Both the position numbers and the translations under genes were made by a program. Shown piece by piece: positions 8,101-17,698 of a DNA stretch of 43,108 nucleotides. The notes below the pieces were generated by a model. That model was not told where the DNA came from. It saw nothing but the letters and a program-made list of their open reading frames with translations, and searched no databases. The stretch's first letter is position 1; every line of letters starts with the position of its first letter. This DNA is from Pyxidicoccus fallax (GTDB lineage Bacteria > Myxococcota > Myxococcia > Myxococcales > Myxococcaceae). Location: contig NZ_JABBJJ010000071.1 in assembly GCF_012933655.1 (NCBI RefSeq), forward strand, positions 1 to 43,108, written 5' to 3'.

Positions 8101-10215
8101 TTCAAGGCCAACTACGACGAGGTGCCGCTGGCCACCGCCACGGAGACCGTCGAGGCGTCCGACGACAACCTGCCCTGGGAGAACGACGCCGACGAGACGC
8201 TGGTCGTCGGCACCTTCGAGGTCATCGAGCTCGAGGACCTCAACCGCGCCTTCTTCGGTCCGAACCTGGGCGCCGCGGGCGACATCCGCCTCGTCACCCC
8301 GCCGCTGGAGGTGAGCAGCACCGAGCCGCTCTCGCTCGTCTTCCGTCACGCCTACTCCTTCGAGTTCGACCCCGACGGCTACTACGACGGCGCCGTCATC
8401 GAGATCTCCGAGGACGGTGGCCAGACGTGGACGGACATCGGCGACTCGCTCTACAACGGCGAGCTCTTCGAGTACGAAGGCAACCTGAACCCGCTGGCCG
8501 GCCACCGCGCCATCGTGGGCGCCACCCCGGGCTTTCCGGCGTTCATCACCTCCACGCTGAACCTGGGCACTGCCTACGCGGGCAAGACGGTGCAGATCCG
8601 TTTCCGTATCGTCAGCGACAACGGCGCCGCCGCCACGGGCTGGGTGCTGGACGACCTGTCCTTCTCCGGTATCACCAACAAGCCCTTCACGCGGATCTGC
8701 GATGACAACGGCACGTGCGGCAACACCGCGCCCGTCGTCAACGCCGGTGCGGACGTGACGGTCGATGAGCGCGCGCAGGTGTCGCTTACCGGTACCGCCT
8801 TCGACGTGGACGGCCAGACGCTGACCTACGCCTGGGCGCGCGTGTCCGGCCCGGCGGTGACCCTGACCGGCGCCAACACGCTCACCCCGTCCTTCACCGC
8901 TCCCGAGGTGACGGCCAACAGCACCCTGGTGCTCCGCCTGACGGTCAGCGACGGGACGGTGACCTCCACTGACACCGTCAACGTGGTCATCCGCCAGGTC
9001 AACCGCGCGCCTACCGTGAACGCGGGCGTGGACCTCATCGCCGTGGAGCGCAGCACCGTCACGCTGACCGGCTCCGCCAGCGACGCGGACAACAACGCGC
9101 TGACCTACCTCTGGACGCAGACGGCCGGCACGCCGGTGGCGCTGAGCGGCTACAACACCGCCACGGCCACCTTCACCGCGCCGGAGACGGCGACCGGTGA
9201 GATGCTCACCTTCCGCCTGGCGGTGAGCGACGGCCAGACCAGCGGCAACGACACGGTGAACGTGCGCATCGACAACGCGAACCGCGCTCCGATGGTGACG
9301 GCCTCGTCCGTCTCCGTGGACGAGCGCAGCACCGCGACGCTCCAGGCCACCGCCTCGGACGCCGACGGTGACAACCTCACCTACGCGTGGACGCAGCTCG
9401 ACGGCGAGCCGGTGACGCTGGAGGGTGCTGACACCGCCACCGCCACCTTCTCCACGGGCAACGTGTCCGCGGACGCCGAGCTGCGCTTCCGGGTGAGCGT
9501 GAGCGACGGCCAGGCCTCGACCACCGCGGACGTGGTGGTGAACGTGCGCGACGTGAACCGTGCGCCCACGGTGAACGCCGGCCTGGACGGCACCGTTGCC
9601 GAGGGCGCGACCGCGACCCTCAGCGGCTCCGCGAGCGACGAGGACGGCGACACGCTGACCTACCACTGGGTGCAGGTGTCCGGCACGCCGGTGGCGCTGT
9701 CCGGCGCCAACGCCGCCACGGCCACCTTCACCGCTCCGGCCACCGCCGGCGGTGAGACGCTGATCTTCGCCCTGACGGTGAGCGACGGCAAGTCCACCAC
9801 CAGCGACACGGTGAGCGTGGTCGTCAATGCGGCGAACAAGGCCCCCGTGGCCAAGGCCCGCATCTTCACCACGGGCAACCAGACGGCCATCATCCTCGAC
9901 GGCTCCGAGTCGAGCGATCCGGACGGCGACGCCATCACCTACAAGTGGCAGCAGACGGGTGGCCCGTCCGTGTCCATCGCCAATCCGAACCAGGCGGTGC
10001 TCAGCGTGGACGTGCCGGAGATCGACGACGCCGCGACCTTCAGCTTCCGTCTCACGGTGACGGACTCCGAGGGTGCCACGCACAGCGTCGACGTGCAGAC
10101 CTCGGCCAAGCCGGACCACGGTGGCGGCTGCTCGTCCACGGGCGCTGGCGCTCCGGCCGGTATGCTCGGCCTGGCGCTCCTCAGCCTGCTGCGCCGTCGT
10201 CGCAAGCTGGTCTGA
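5173..10215 (+). CDS. Myxosortase-dependent M36 (fungalysin-type) metalloprotease with PKD-like repeats
   Basis: This 1680-residue secreted zinc protease starts at GTG 5173, which gives a clean signal peptide (MRRLVATLSGLALVLSGTGAAA). An upstream in-frame ATG at 5104 would add 23 non-signal residues. Next comes an FTP-type propeptide (about 35-200), then the M36 catalytic domain, with a PA insert at about 533-620. The zinc site is HEWGH (641-645) with Glu668 in GEGWGD as third ligand. Five Ig/PKD-like repeats of about 92 residues span about 1183-1640, each opening N(R/K)AP or NTAP. The C-terminus is a MYXO-CTERM signal: a GGGCSS cysteine motif, a hydrophobic helix, then RRRRK. Family knowledge is that myxosortase cuts at such a motif and the protein becomes cell-surface anchored. 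It probably digests prey or matrix protein. It is followed by a hairpin terminator. Confidence 0.93.
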   Translation: MRRLVATLSGLALVLSGTGAAARSLPNYDALQDAKPSGRASAGFKSVNPVKGARVSHRDALTGSPTFIWVNKTAEQTKLRSQFASMAPEQAALAQVKDHAALFGLTSFEAAGAKVASVSRNRQGVKVVKLEQQAGGIEVFRQGVNLLLNRDNELVAVSGVLSNHVSTTKPEARLRFQLPATQAIAVAYKDLTGNTLDPSLLAKTKTAHDAGPYSHFTLATYARPLEQGLVIPARVKQVLFPLPGALVPAYYLEINTGAADSKDSDYFSYVVSATDGSLLMRKNLTEDAEFSYRVFADSTPPYTPHEGPGGNSVTPHPTGNPDGYRPPFVAPALVTLESAPFSQLDPWLPDGAEVTRGNNVDAFANITPPDGYNQGDIRPTVTAPGVFDRTMLFDIQPNANETQISAATTSLFFMNNWLHDWFYDSGFDEASGNAQVSNYGRGGLEGDAINAQAQDFDGTNNANMRTPSDGAAPRMRMYLFSGVRNARLTVTAPASIAGNYQVGVASGFGPQTFDVSGSVVAALDEANTAGPTTTDACTAFTNAAEVAGKLALVDRGGCNFTVKLENAQTAGAIGVIIADNAAGPVTDIGGTATNITLPSLRLTQEDGARLRGALAEGVTATLFRGPTIGLDGTVDNQIVAHEWGHYISNRLIGNAAGLVNNQGRAMGEGWGDFTALLMTVRAEDINVPSNANWSGVYAMAEYATRGISVDSSFYGIRRGAYSVDPTKNALRFRHIMDGVALPTDTTPIIPGGVNSQVHNSGEIWASMLWECYVSLLRAHPFQEAQDRMKSYVVNGYKMTPVAPTYTEARDAVLASALANDPADFQRLWAAFARRGMGVGAVAPDRYSTNHAGVVESYELGVDVELVEAKYADADPAAGDADGILDNGETGTILVSVFNKGSSPADATSATVVSTTPGVTVGNRGTVNFPAIPAGGTAEVSIPVSLRGAGFAQRVDLVVAIRDDGQVVPGDKSTTLSFKANYDEVPLATATETVEASDDNLPWENDADETLVVGTFEVIELEDLNRAFFGPNLGAAGDIRLVTPPLEVSSTEPLSLVFRHAYSFEFDPDGYYDGAVIEISEDGGQTWTDIGDSLYNGELFEYEGNLNPLAGHRAIVGATPGFPAFITSTLNLGTAYAGKTVQIRFRIVSDNGAAATGWVLDDLSFSGITNKPFTRICDDNGTCGNTAPVVNAGADVTVDERAQVSLTGTAFDVDGQTLTYAWARVSGPAVTLTGANTLTPSFTAPEVTANSTLVLRLTVSDGTVTSTDTVNVVIRQVNRAPTVNAGVDLIAVERSTVTLTGSASDADNNALTYLWTQTAGTPVALSGYNTATATFTAPETATGEMLTFRLAVSDGQTSGNDTVNVRIDNANRAPMVTASSVSVDERSTATLQATASDADGDNLTYAWTQLDGEPVTLEGADTATATFSTGNVSADAELRFRVSVSDGQASTTADVVVNVRDVNRAPTVNAGLDGTVAEGATATLSGSASDEDGDTLTYHWVQVSGTPVALSGANAATATFTAPATAGGETLIFALTVSDGKSTTSDTVSVVVNAANKAPVAKARIFTTGNQTAIILDGSESSDPDGDAITYKWQQTGGPSVSIANPNQAVLSVDVPEIDDAATFSFRLTVTDSEGATHSVDVQTSAKPDHGGGCSSTGAGAPAGMLGLALLSLLRRRRKLV
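8721..10100 (+). repeat. Five tandem PKD/Ig-like domain repeats within the M36 protease
   Basis: Units begin near 8725, 9001, 9280, 9556 and 9835, at 276-279-base spacing. Each encodes an AP-V-N-A-G-type opening, a 'SASDADGD-LTY-W-Q' core and a 'LRVSDG' ending. Units 2 and 4 are the most alike. They are likely spacers or adhesive domains that hold the catalytic unit away from the membrane. Confidence 0.85.
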
Positions 10216-10278
10216 GTCGTGACGTGACGGGTCTCCTCCTTCCTCACGGGAGGAGGAAGCCCTGACGAAGTCCCTGGC

Positions 10279-10318
10279 GGCCGGCTCCCCGAAGCGGGGG
10301 AGCCGGCCGTCGCATTTT
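10279..10318 (+). terminator. Terminator after the M36 protease
   Basis: GGCCGGCTCCCC (10279-10290) pairs perfectly with GGGGAGCCGGCC (10297-10308) around a 6-base loop; GTCGCATTTT follows. The 12-base-pair stem with a short T-run makes this a good intrinsic terminator. Confidence 0.85.
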
Positions 10319-10351
10319 CCGGGCGGCTTCCCAACGCGAGGCGGGGAGGGG

Positions 10352-11221
10352 ATGCTCCACCCCGCGATGAACGTCTTCATCTCCGTGGACATGGAAGGGT
10401 GCGCGGGCGTGGTGCACGTGGACCAGACGCGCCGCACCGGGAACGACTACGCGCAGGCCCGCCGGTGGATGACCCAGGAGGCGAACGCGGCCATCCGGGG
10501 CGCGTTCGACGGCGGGGCCACGCGGGTGGTGGTGAACGACAGCCACGCGGACATGCGCAACCTGCTGCTGGACGAGCTGGACTCGCGCGCGGAAATCATC
10601 TCCGGCGCGCTCAAGCCGCTGTCCATGGTGCAGGGGCTCGACGTGGGTCGGCCGGACGCGGCGATGTTCGTCGGCTACCACGGCGGCTCGGGGACGCAGG
10701 CCAGCGTGCTGGACCACACGTACTACGGCGCCGTCGTGGGCGAGGTGCGCGTGCATCCGGGCGGGGCGCGCGGGGAAGACGCGGGATTGTGGGCGGACGA
10801 GGCCACGCTCAACGCGCTGGTGGCGGGGGAGTACGGCGTGCCGGTGGTGCTCGTCACCGGGGACCAGGCGGTGACGGCGCTCGCGCGCGAGCGGCTGCCC
10901 GGCGTCACCACGGTGGAGGTCAAGCGCTCCATCCCTCGGTTCAGCGCCCACTCGCTCCACCCCGAGGTGGCGCGGCAGCGCATCCACGACGGGGCCCGGG
11001 ACGCCCTGCGCGGACTGAAGGCCGCGCGGCCCTACACGCTGCCGCTCCCGCTGGCGGTGACGGTGTCCATGCTCACCACGGCCTACGCGGACGTGGCGGA
11101 ACTCATCCCCGGCGTGGAGCGCCTGGACGCGCGCCGCGTGCGCTACACGGCGGCCAGCGCCACGGAGATGCTCCGCGCCATCCTGGCGATGACGAAGCTC
11201 GCCGGGACCGCGGTGGTCTGA
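10352..11221 (+). CDS. M55 family D-aminopeptidase (DppA-like)
   Basis: This 289-residue metallopeptidase resembles Bacillus DppA, a decameric zinc enzyme that releases D-amino acids from D-Ala-containing peptides. Visible family motifs are SVDMEG (Asp13, Glu15), VNDSHADMRN (His65), FVGYH (His110), the catalytic-type DHTYYG (His122), and ADEATLNA (Glu150) before EYGVPVVLVTGD. No signal peptide is seen, so it should be cytoplasmic, probably recycling peptidoglycan-derived peptides. Two starts are possible: ATG 10352, with GAGG 10 bases upstream, and ATG 10367, whose product MNVFISVDMEG matches the usual family N-terminus. It is a single gene after a strong terminator. Confidence 0.93.
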   Translation: MLHPAMNVFISVDMEGCAGVVHVDQTRRTGNDYAQARRWMTQEANAAIRGAFDGGATRVVVNDSHADMRNLLLDELDSRAEIISGALKPLSMVQGLDVGRPDAAMFVGYHGGSGTQASVLDHTYYGAVVGEVRVHPGGARGEDAGLWADEATLNALVAGEYGVPVVLVTGDQAVTALARERLPGVTTVEVKRSIPRFSAHSLHPEVARQRIHDGARDALRGLKAARPYTLPLPLAVTVSMLTTAYADVAELIPGVERLDARRVRYTAASATEMLRAILAMTKLAGTAVV

Positions 11222-11335
11222 GGCACGCCGCTCGGCCCACGGCGCCGCCGCGATGGGAGGGCAATCATTGCTCTTGCGATTGTCGGCCCGGGGGACGGAA
11301 GCAAAACCTTGCGGATGGGTTGACCCGGACAGCCG

Positions 11336-11359
11336 GTGAAGTCATGCAAGTGACTTCAC
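11336..11359 (+). promoter_or_regulatory. 24-base perfect palindrome upstream of the foldase/hydrolase operon
   Basis: GTGAAGTCA-TGCAAG-TGACTTCAC has two perfect 9-base arms and a 6-base spacer. It lies 71 bases before the ATG at 11431 and 11 bases after a TTGACC that could act as a -35 (11320-11325), so a bound protein would cover the -10 area. It is probably an operator; a transcribed hairpin is the alternative. Confidence 0.55.
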
Positions 11360-11430
11360 ATGGGGAGTCGTTAGTGATTGCTCCCTCCCGGCATTGATTG
11401 TTAGGTTCCGGACATTCTCTCAACATCGAG

Positions 11431-12615
11431 ATGATAGTGTTTCCTTGGAAAGCATTGCTGGGCTGGCCGCGGGATCTGTGGCTGCTCAACAAGAAGAGTC
11501 TATTGCAATGGCGGGCGCTTGGACCCGCGGCCCTCCTGGCCTCGACCGCAATCGCGGCGGCCCCGTCGGAGCTGTGGGATGAGCCGGGTCCCGTCGCCGT
11601 CGTGGACGGCCACGAGGTTTCCAGGAGCCGCTTCGAGCGGCTGGTGAACGCGCGGAGGAACTCGCTTCAGGGCCGCCGGGTGGAGTCCGGGTCTGCGGCG
11701 GACAAGGCTCTCCAGGCCGCCGTCGCCTCTCAGCTCGTCGACGAGGCGCTCATCGAGGCCGCCGCGCGTGGGGCGGACATCCGCGTGACGGAGCGTGAGG
11801 TGGATTCGGCCCTCGACGCCTGCTCACGCCACGTCGGCGGGTCCGCCAACCTGCGCGCCCTCGTCGATTCGCGGTTCTCCACCCTCGAGGAGCTGCGGAC
11901 GCAGCTGCGCATCGCGCTCCTTTTCGAGCGCGCCGCCGGCCTGGCCAATGCGCCCGAGCTGCCGGAGGCGGTGCTGCGGGAGCACTACGAGAGGACAGTG
12001 GGGGCCTTCGCCGTCGTGGAGTTCTCCATCGAGGAGGAGACGGTCGCGGTGGCGGTGACGGACGCCCCGGAAGAGCTCGCCAGGAAGCAGGCGCAGGCCG
12101 CGGAGCTGCGGGGGCGTGTCGGGGCGCAAGGAAGCAAGGCGCGGCGGCGCCGGGTGTCGGAGATGGACCTCGCGCCCGAGCTTCGTGAAGCGATTGCCGG
12201 GCTCGAGGAGGGTGGGGTGACGCCGGTGGTCCGCACGGCGGAAGGCTATGTGGTGGCAAAGCTCGTCAAGCGGCATCCGCCCGCACGCCCGTCCTTCGAG
12301 TCCGTGCGCGGTGCGCTCGCGGACGAGTTGCGGCACATCGCCCGCCGCCAGCAGGCGCGCGGCTTCATGGACACACTGCGCAAGGAGGCAGACGTCCTCA
12401 ACGACGCGGCGGCTCGCCACGAGGCGTCCGTCCCGGCCGCTTCCGACGAGGGCCTTGCGTCCGTCGCGCCGCAGCCGGCCGGCGCGGTTCGCCCGTCCGC
12501 CGTCGTCGCGGGCCCGCTGGCCCCCACGCCTTCCGTGTCGCTCCTGACGCGCTTCGACGCGCTTCCGCGTCAGTGTGGCAACTGGGCGTCCATCCTCGGT
12601 GAGGTGCGGCCATGA
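11431..12615 (+). CDS. SurA/PpiC-like peptidyl-prolyl isomerase or foldase
   Basis: This is a 394-residue exported protein. From ATG 11431, a basic stretch is followed by a hydrophobic segment ending ASTAIAAA at about residues 30-43; a TTG at 11398 would add 11 residues. After it comes a SurA-N-type segment (VAVVDGHEVSRSRFERLV), a long helical region, and a PpiC-type end (LREAIAGLEEGGVTPVVRTAEGYVVAKLVKR), followed by the helical SurA-style closing segment. The front half of the parvulin domain is poorly conserved, so isomerase activity is uncertain and chaperone function is more likely. The final 80 residues are low-complexity Ala/Pro/Val. The stop overlaps the next start (ATGA, 12612-12615). 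I infer that it helps fold the giant exported protein encoded next. Confidence 0.75.
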   Translation: MIVFPWKALLGWPRDLWLLNKKSLLQWRALGPAALLASTAIAAAPSELWDEPGPVAVVDGHEVSRSRFERLVNARRNSLQGRRVESGSAADKALQAAVASQLVDEALIEAAARGADIRVTEREVDSALDACSRHVGGSANLRALVDSRFSTLEELRTQLRIALLFERAAGLANAPELPEAVLREHYERTVGAFAVVEFSIEEETVAVAVTDAPEELARKQAQAAELRGRVGAQGSKARRRRVSEMDLAPELREAIAGLEEGGVTPVVRTAEGYVVAKLVKRHPPARPSFESVRGALADELRHIARRQQARGFMDTLRKEADVLNDAAARHEASVPAASDEGLASVAPQPAGAVRPSAVVAGPLAPTPSVSLLTRFDALPRQCGNWASILGEVRP

Positions 12616-15600
12616 TGCGCCCTCTCCTGGTGCTGTCGCTCCTCCTGGCGGGAAGCATGGCCTCCGCGGAGACCGTGCTGGTCAAGAGCCGGGACACCTT
12701 CTACTGGGAATCGAGTCTGCAGCACCACATCCCGGTGGGGCGCAACTGCTGGGTGAGCAGCTTCACCCCCGCGAGCCCGGCACCGGTCATTTCGCCCGCC
12801 AGCAACGACCCTCGTACCGTGACGGGCAGCAGCTCGTTCCTCCAGGGCCTTTCGGGTTGCAACTTCGGCGACGCCGACAGCGACGGTTACGCCGAGACCT
12901 ATCTGGATGTCGTGACCTACTCGCTGCTCGACCTGGGGCGCCGCAACGTCGAGTGCGAGGTTACCTTCGTGGCCTCCCAGTACTGCTGGGCCGACCCCAA
13001 CCAGATCTGTGGCGTGACATGCCTCAACACCGCGCCCCGGTCGACGGTGCGTCATGCGACGACGACCATCTTCACGGTGAACAGCGCCCCCGTCGCGACC
13101 CCTCCTTCACCCCGTCCTCGCCGGCGTGGAACTCGGTGGTGGGGCTGCGCGCCAATGCTTCGGACCCCGACTCCGGCACCGTCACGCACCGCTGGAGCGT
13201 GTCGAAGCGGCCTCCGAACTCGACCGCTCAGCTGACGAACGCGTTCTCGGCGACGCCCTCCATCGCCTTCTCGAGCTCGCGTGACATCGGCACCTGGGAG
13301 TTCCGGCTCGAGGTGGACGACGACGAAGGAGAGATGAAGACCTTCACGGTCGGCTTCACCGTCCCCAACGCGAAGCCCCGCATCGAGCTGACGGGGCCGA
13401 CGCAGATCCAGGCGGGCGAGCCCATCAAGCTGTCGACGTCCGTTACGCAAGACGACGATGGTGGCGCGCTCCAGTTCCACTGGGAGGCCATCCAGGCTCC
13501 TGCGTCGGCCGGGCTCTCGATGCCGGCCACCCTGTCCCAGACGGCAACGCTCGACGTCGCGCCCGCCACCGCGCAGCCCGGCACCTGGGTGTTCCGGCTG
13601 ACGGCGACCGACGACGAGGGCGAGAGCGTGACGCGTCAGCGCACGGTGCTCGTGGACGGAAAGGCCGTCGCATCCATCACTCCGCCGCCCGCCACCTGGC
13701 GCCAGGGCGATGGGGTGCTGCGCATTGACGGTACCCCGTCGACCGACCCCGACACGCCGTGCCCGGATGTCCCGATGGGGTGCCACGTGACGGCCGGCCA
13801 GCCCCTGTCCCTCTCCGGCGGTCTCACCTACGAGTGGTGGGCGGCGAGCGAGGACAACAACTGGCCCCTGACTCGGGTGAGCACCATCTTCCCGGGAGCG
13901 CTGGACTTCAACGCGGAGCTCGCCTTCATCAGCCACCTGCCCCAGGACGGCCGCTGGACCTTCGAGCTGCGGGTGCGCGATGCCGAGGGCAACGAGGCGC
14001 GGCAGAGCGTCTCCGTGTCCGTACTGCTGGGCTACACCTTCCCCCAGGCCCGCGCCTCGGCCGTCCCGACCGGCACCGTGGTGGACGTGTACCAGCGCGT
14101 CGTCGTGCAGGACATCTGGCTGAACGGCTCGCAGAGCCGTGACATCGACAATGGCACCAAGTGGGACCCGGCGCCCGCGGGCGCCGGAATCGCTGAGTAC
14201 CGCTGGACGGCCATTCCGCCGACCCTCGGCTGCCCGGCCCCGCAGCTTCCGCAGGGGAGCCTCGTTCCCTTGTTCCCGGCGGGCACGGTGATTCCTCCGG
14301 CGTGCCAGGGCGTCTGGACCATCCGCCTGACGGTCGTCGACGACGACCCGACGCCGCAGACCGCGTCGACCGACATCCAGGTGACCGTGGGCAACTGCGT
14401 CGACCTCGTCTGCCTCGACGGGCCGTCTCCGCTGTTCCCCGCCACCATCTACGCGGACCAGTCGCAAGGGGCCCTCATCGGGTTCCACGTCGACTCGACG
14501 CTGTACGACCTCCCGGCCGTGGCCGAGGGGGGCTTCGTGCGGATGGGCATCCTCCCGGCTGGCACCACGAGCGTCTTCTATCTGCAGGACGTCGCGTTCG
14601 TGCAGCAGAGCGGGCGCGGCCAGGTGCTCCTCACCTCGTGGAACGGGCGCTCGAACGGCGGCGTCCGTGGCTCCGGCAGCTATGACCTTGTGCTGAGCCT
14701 CTTCGACCGGAACGGCAGCCTGGTTGCGTCTCGGGCGTGGCCGCGTGTCATCAACGTGGAGTCCGCGTCCGCGACCGTGGCGTCCTCGAGTGACACCCAC
14801 CTGCGGCGTGAGGCGGTGGCGCACACGCCCGGCGCCCAGGCCACCTTCCATGTGGACGTGAGCGGCACGTTCAGGGCCGTGGACGAGGTTCGCTGGCGGG
14901 TGACGTCGGCCTCGGGAACCATTGTCAACAGCGGGACGGTGCCTGGGACCAGCGCCACGCGCCAGGTGGTGACCTGGAACGGCAGGCACAGCAATGGGAC
15001 GGGCGCCGCCGCGGCTGGCGCCTACTCGCTCAACGTGGACTGCGTCCGCAACGGGGTGACGATTGCCTCGACCCCCGCCTACCGCTTCTACGTCTACTCC
15101 ATGGTGCTGGACCCCGTCATCGCCGCGCCCTCGCAGCCGGGCACCCCAGGCTGGGTGCACGTCGAGGGGGCTCCGACCTCGGTGGCCGTGACGTCGGGCA
15201 ACTTCGCGTCGGCACGGCTGCGCATGGTGCCGGTGCGGCTGCGGCTCAGCCCGGCCGAGGCCGGAGGGACGGTGTCGCTCTCCGTGGCTGACCCCACCGT
15301 GGACCCGCGGGGGACCGCCGCGTCCATCGAGCTGTTCGAGGACACGACCACCGCCACGCCGGTATCGCGTCCCCGCAGCTGGAGCGTGGATGGCACCACC
15401 GCCGGCAACGGCGTGCGCCTGCTGGCGTACGGCAACGGGCCCACGGGCGATGCCCTCGTGAAGCTCGCGTATGTCGTGGGCGGCAGGACGCTGGCCGAGG
15501 ACACCGTGCGTTACCAAGTGGCCCGTCCGGCGGCCACGGCCGGTGTGGACGCTCCGGCGGCTCCCCCGTACTTCCGCCCGGCGTTGACCTTCAACACGGG

Positions 15601-17698
15601 CACCCCGGTGAATGCCGTGTTCGACTCGCGCACGCACACCGAGCGGCGCGGCGCGATGGCACGCGTCTACGTGGTGGCACACCGCACGCATGCCCAGTGG
15701 GCGGCCAACCCCGCTCTTGTCGATGTCGGCGGCGGGGTGCGCATGGTTGGCCTCGGAACGGGTGCTGGAGGGGTGGACATCACCCCGCTGTCCTCCACCC
15801 TGGCGCCCGGGGAGTACGACCTCGTGTACGATTTCGGCAGCTTCTCGCGTGGCTCTGGAGCGTTTGTCCCCGACGATAGGCTCGACCCGGGTGACGTGCT
15901 CGTCAGCCCGCGGGGCGGCCCCGCGGTCATCGTCAAGGGCTCCTACGCCACGGGCGGCCCGTTCGCGGTGCAGACCTTCGAGTACGGCACCGCGCCCGGT
16001 CCCTCGACTGTCACCGTTCCGCACGGCTGGGACGGCCTCAACGCCCCCGGTGGGCATGGCTTCCGGCTCCGCGGCCGCGTCGCGCACCCGGGCGACATGA
16101 GCGTCAGCCGCCCCCTGGTCGTCTTCGTGCATGGCAATCATACCCCCCTGCACCTGGGGCCGTTGCCCCTCAAGCGTGTCAGCGCGTCGGTGACCTCCGA
16201 CGAGAACTACCGTGGGTACGCCTATCTCCAGGACCACCTTGCGTCTCGTGGTTACGTGACACTGAGCGTCGACCTGGACGAGATGTCCGGCGCCGGGACT
16301 CCCTACCCGGACGTTGCCGACCCCGGCATCCTCGTGCGCTCGTGGGTGACGCTGAAGAACATCGAGCACCTGGTGTCCCGCGCAGGGACGCTGGGGACCG
16401 GGAGCCTGAGCGGCCGGATTGACACGAACCGCATCTACCTCGTCGGCCACTCCCGCGGAGGCGAGGCGGTGCACGTGATGCTGGCCCAGCTCAAGCACTT
16501 GGAGGGGATTGCAACCGCGGCGGGAATCGTTCCTTCCGGTGCAACGACGATTCCGGGACTCCGCTCCGCGGGCATAAAGGGGATTGTCAGCATTGCTCCC
16601 GTGACCTCGGCGCTCGATTCCTTCAAGTACGAGGAAACCACCGTGCCCTTCCTGCTGCTCTACGGGAGCGCGGACGGTGACGTGCACGGAGCCCGTGCGG
16701 ACGTGGCTCCGTTCCGACACTACGACCGCTCCAAGGCGAATCGCTTTGCACTGCGGCTCATTGGCGGCAACCACAACGCCTTCAACACGAGCTGGGGATA
16801 CAGCGATGCCTCCGAGCAGCTCAGCTGCGTGGGCCGCACCGGACCGTGCAACCTGTTCACGGCTGGCAAGATGAGCGTGCCGGTTCCGGTCAATCCCGCG
16901 GCACAGCTCGTCTCCGCCGCCGATCAGCGGGCCGTGGCGACCGCCTATCTCACGGCCTTCCTGTCGGCTGTCGATGGCGCGGATCGCGGGGCGCTCGAAT
17001 ACTTCCTCGAGCCTCCATCGCATCTCCGCCCGCTCGGGGTGTCGGCGACGCTGCGGCTCTATTCCCAGTCACAGCTCCGCGTGGGGGCGACGTTGCAGAC
17101 CATCGACGACTACGAGTCCTTCAACAGCTCCACGGACTTGGGGGTGTCCAGCTCCGGCCAGCCCGTTGCGTTCTCGGTGACCGGCGTGAACGAGCCCCTC
17201 CTGCTCGATCCCGCCGAGCGCTTCTTCAATGACACCCGGGGCGTCGTGTTCTCGTGGGGTGGCGTCGCCAGCTACGACCAGGACCTGGCGCCCACGGGGC
17301 GGAACCTGCGCTGGGCCCACTCCATCAACCTGCGCGTCGCGCAGCGCCCGGCGTTGGGTGGCTCGACAACCAGCAGCTTCCAACTGGAGGTGGAGGACGC
17401 CTCGGGCCGCCGGCAGGCCGTCTCCTCCCATCTGGCGGAGCCCGTGTCCGAGGTGTTCCCAGCCGTCGTGTACAAGAATTTCCAACTGAGCCCCATCGAC
17501 GGCAGGACGAACCCCCTGGCGTCGCCCATCGACACCACGTCCGCCGCGTTCCAAACGTACCGGTTCCCTGTCGGTGCGTTCGACGTGGCTGGGGTGGATA
17601 TCGGCAATATCGCCAGGGTTCGGATGCGGTTAGGCGAGCCGGGAGAGGCCCCCTCCGGTGACTTCGCGGTCGATGATGTGGAGGTCGAATTCCAATGA
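12612..17698 (+). CDS. Giant secreted alpha/beta hydrolase with Ig/PKD-like domains (frameshifted)
   Basis: The gene starts at ATG 12612, overlapping the upstream stop, and encodes signal peptide MMRPLLVLSLLLAGSMASA. As written, this frame stops at 13235, but coding continues in the -1 frame to 17698. One extra C in the C-run at 13099-13102 would restore a single protein of about 1695 residues, and the numbering below assumes that. Residues 20-165 are Cys-containing and unrecognised. Ig/PKD-like domains follow to about 600, with a FlgD-like Ig segment near 750-830. The alpha/beta hydrolase lies at about 1170-1420: oxyanion region VFVHGNH, nucleophile Ser1281 in GHSRGGE, Asp1355 in GSADGD, His1388 in GGNHNAF. 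This resembles cutinase/PETase-like or chlorophyllase-like esterases. A beta-rich end (1490-1695) may bind polymer. Its stop overlaps the next gene (ATGA). Confidence 0.8.
13099..13102 (+). other. C-run at which the hydrolase reading frame shifts
   Basis: Up to here, frame 12612 reads ...TVNSAPVAT, a sensible Ig-domain opening. After it the sensible reading (PSFTPSSPAWNSVVGLRA) is one base back. CCCC here against an expected CCCCC explains the shift. Possible causes are an assembly error, a true mutation, slippage or phase variation. Confidence 0.7.

Noticed and set aside
8721..10100. Regular 276-base repeats, considered as a CRISPR-like or mobile repeat
   Set aside because: They are in-frame coding repeats of Ig/PKD-like domains, far too long and diverged for CRISPR.
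5017..10437. Long minus-strand open frame (1806 codons) opposite the M36 protease
   Set aside because: It is rich in Arg/Gly/His/Val with no domain, and it arises from G/C-biased third positions of the real gene. The same applies to 2270-4384, 13052-17023, 28579-30897 and 30854-36019 on the minus strand.
12575..13098. Upstream part of the long frame that ends at 17698
   Set aside because: Its translation before about 13099 is nonsense (Arg/Gly/Pro-rich), while frame 12612 over the same DNA has a signal peptide. The gene therefore starts at 12612 and shifts frame.
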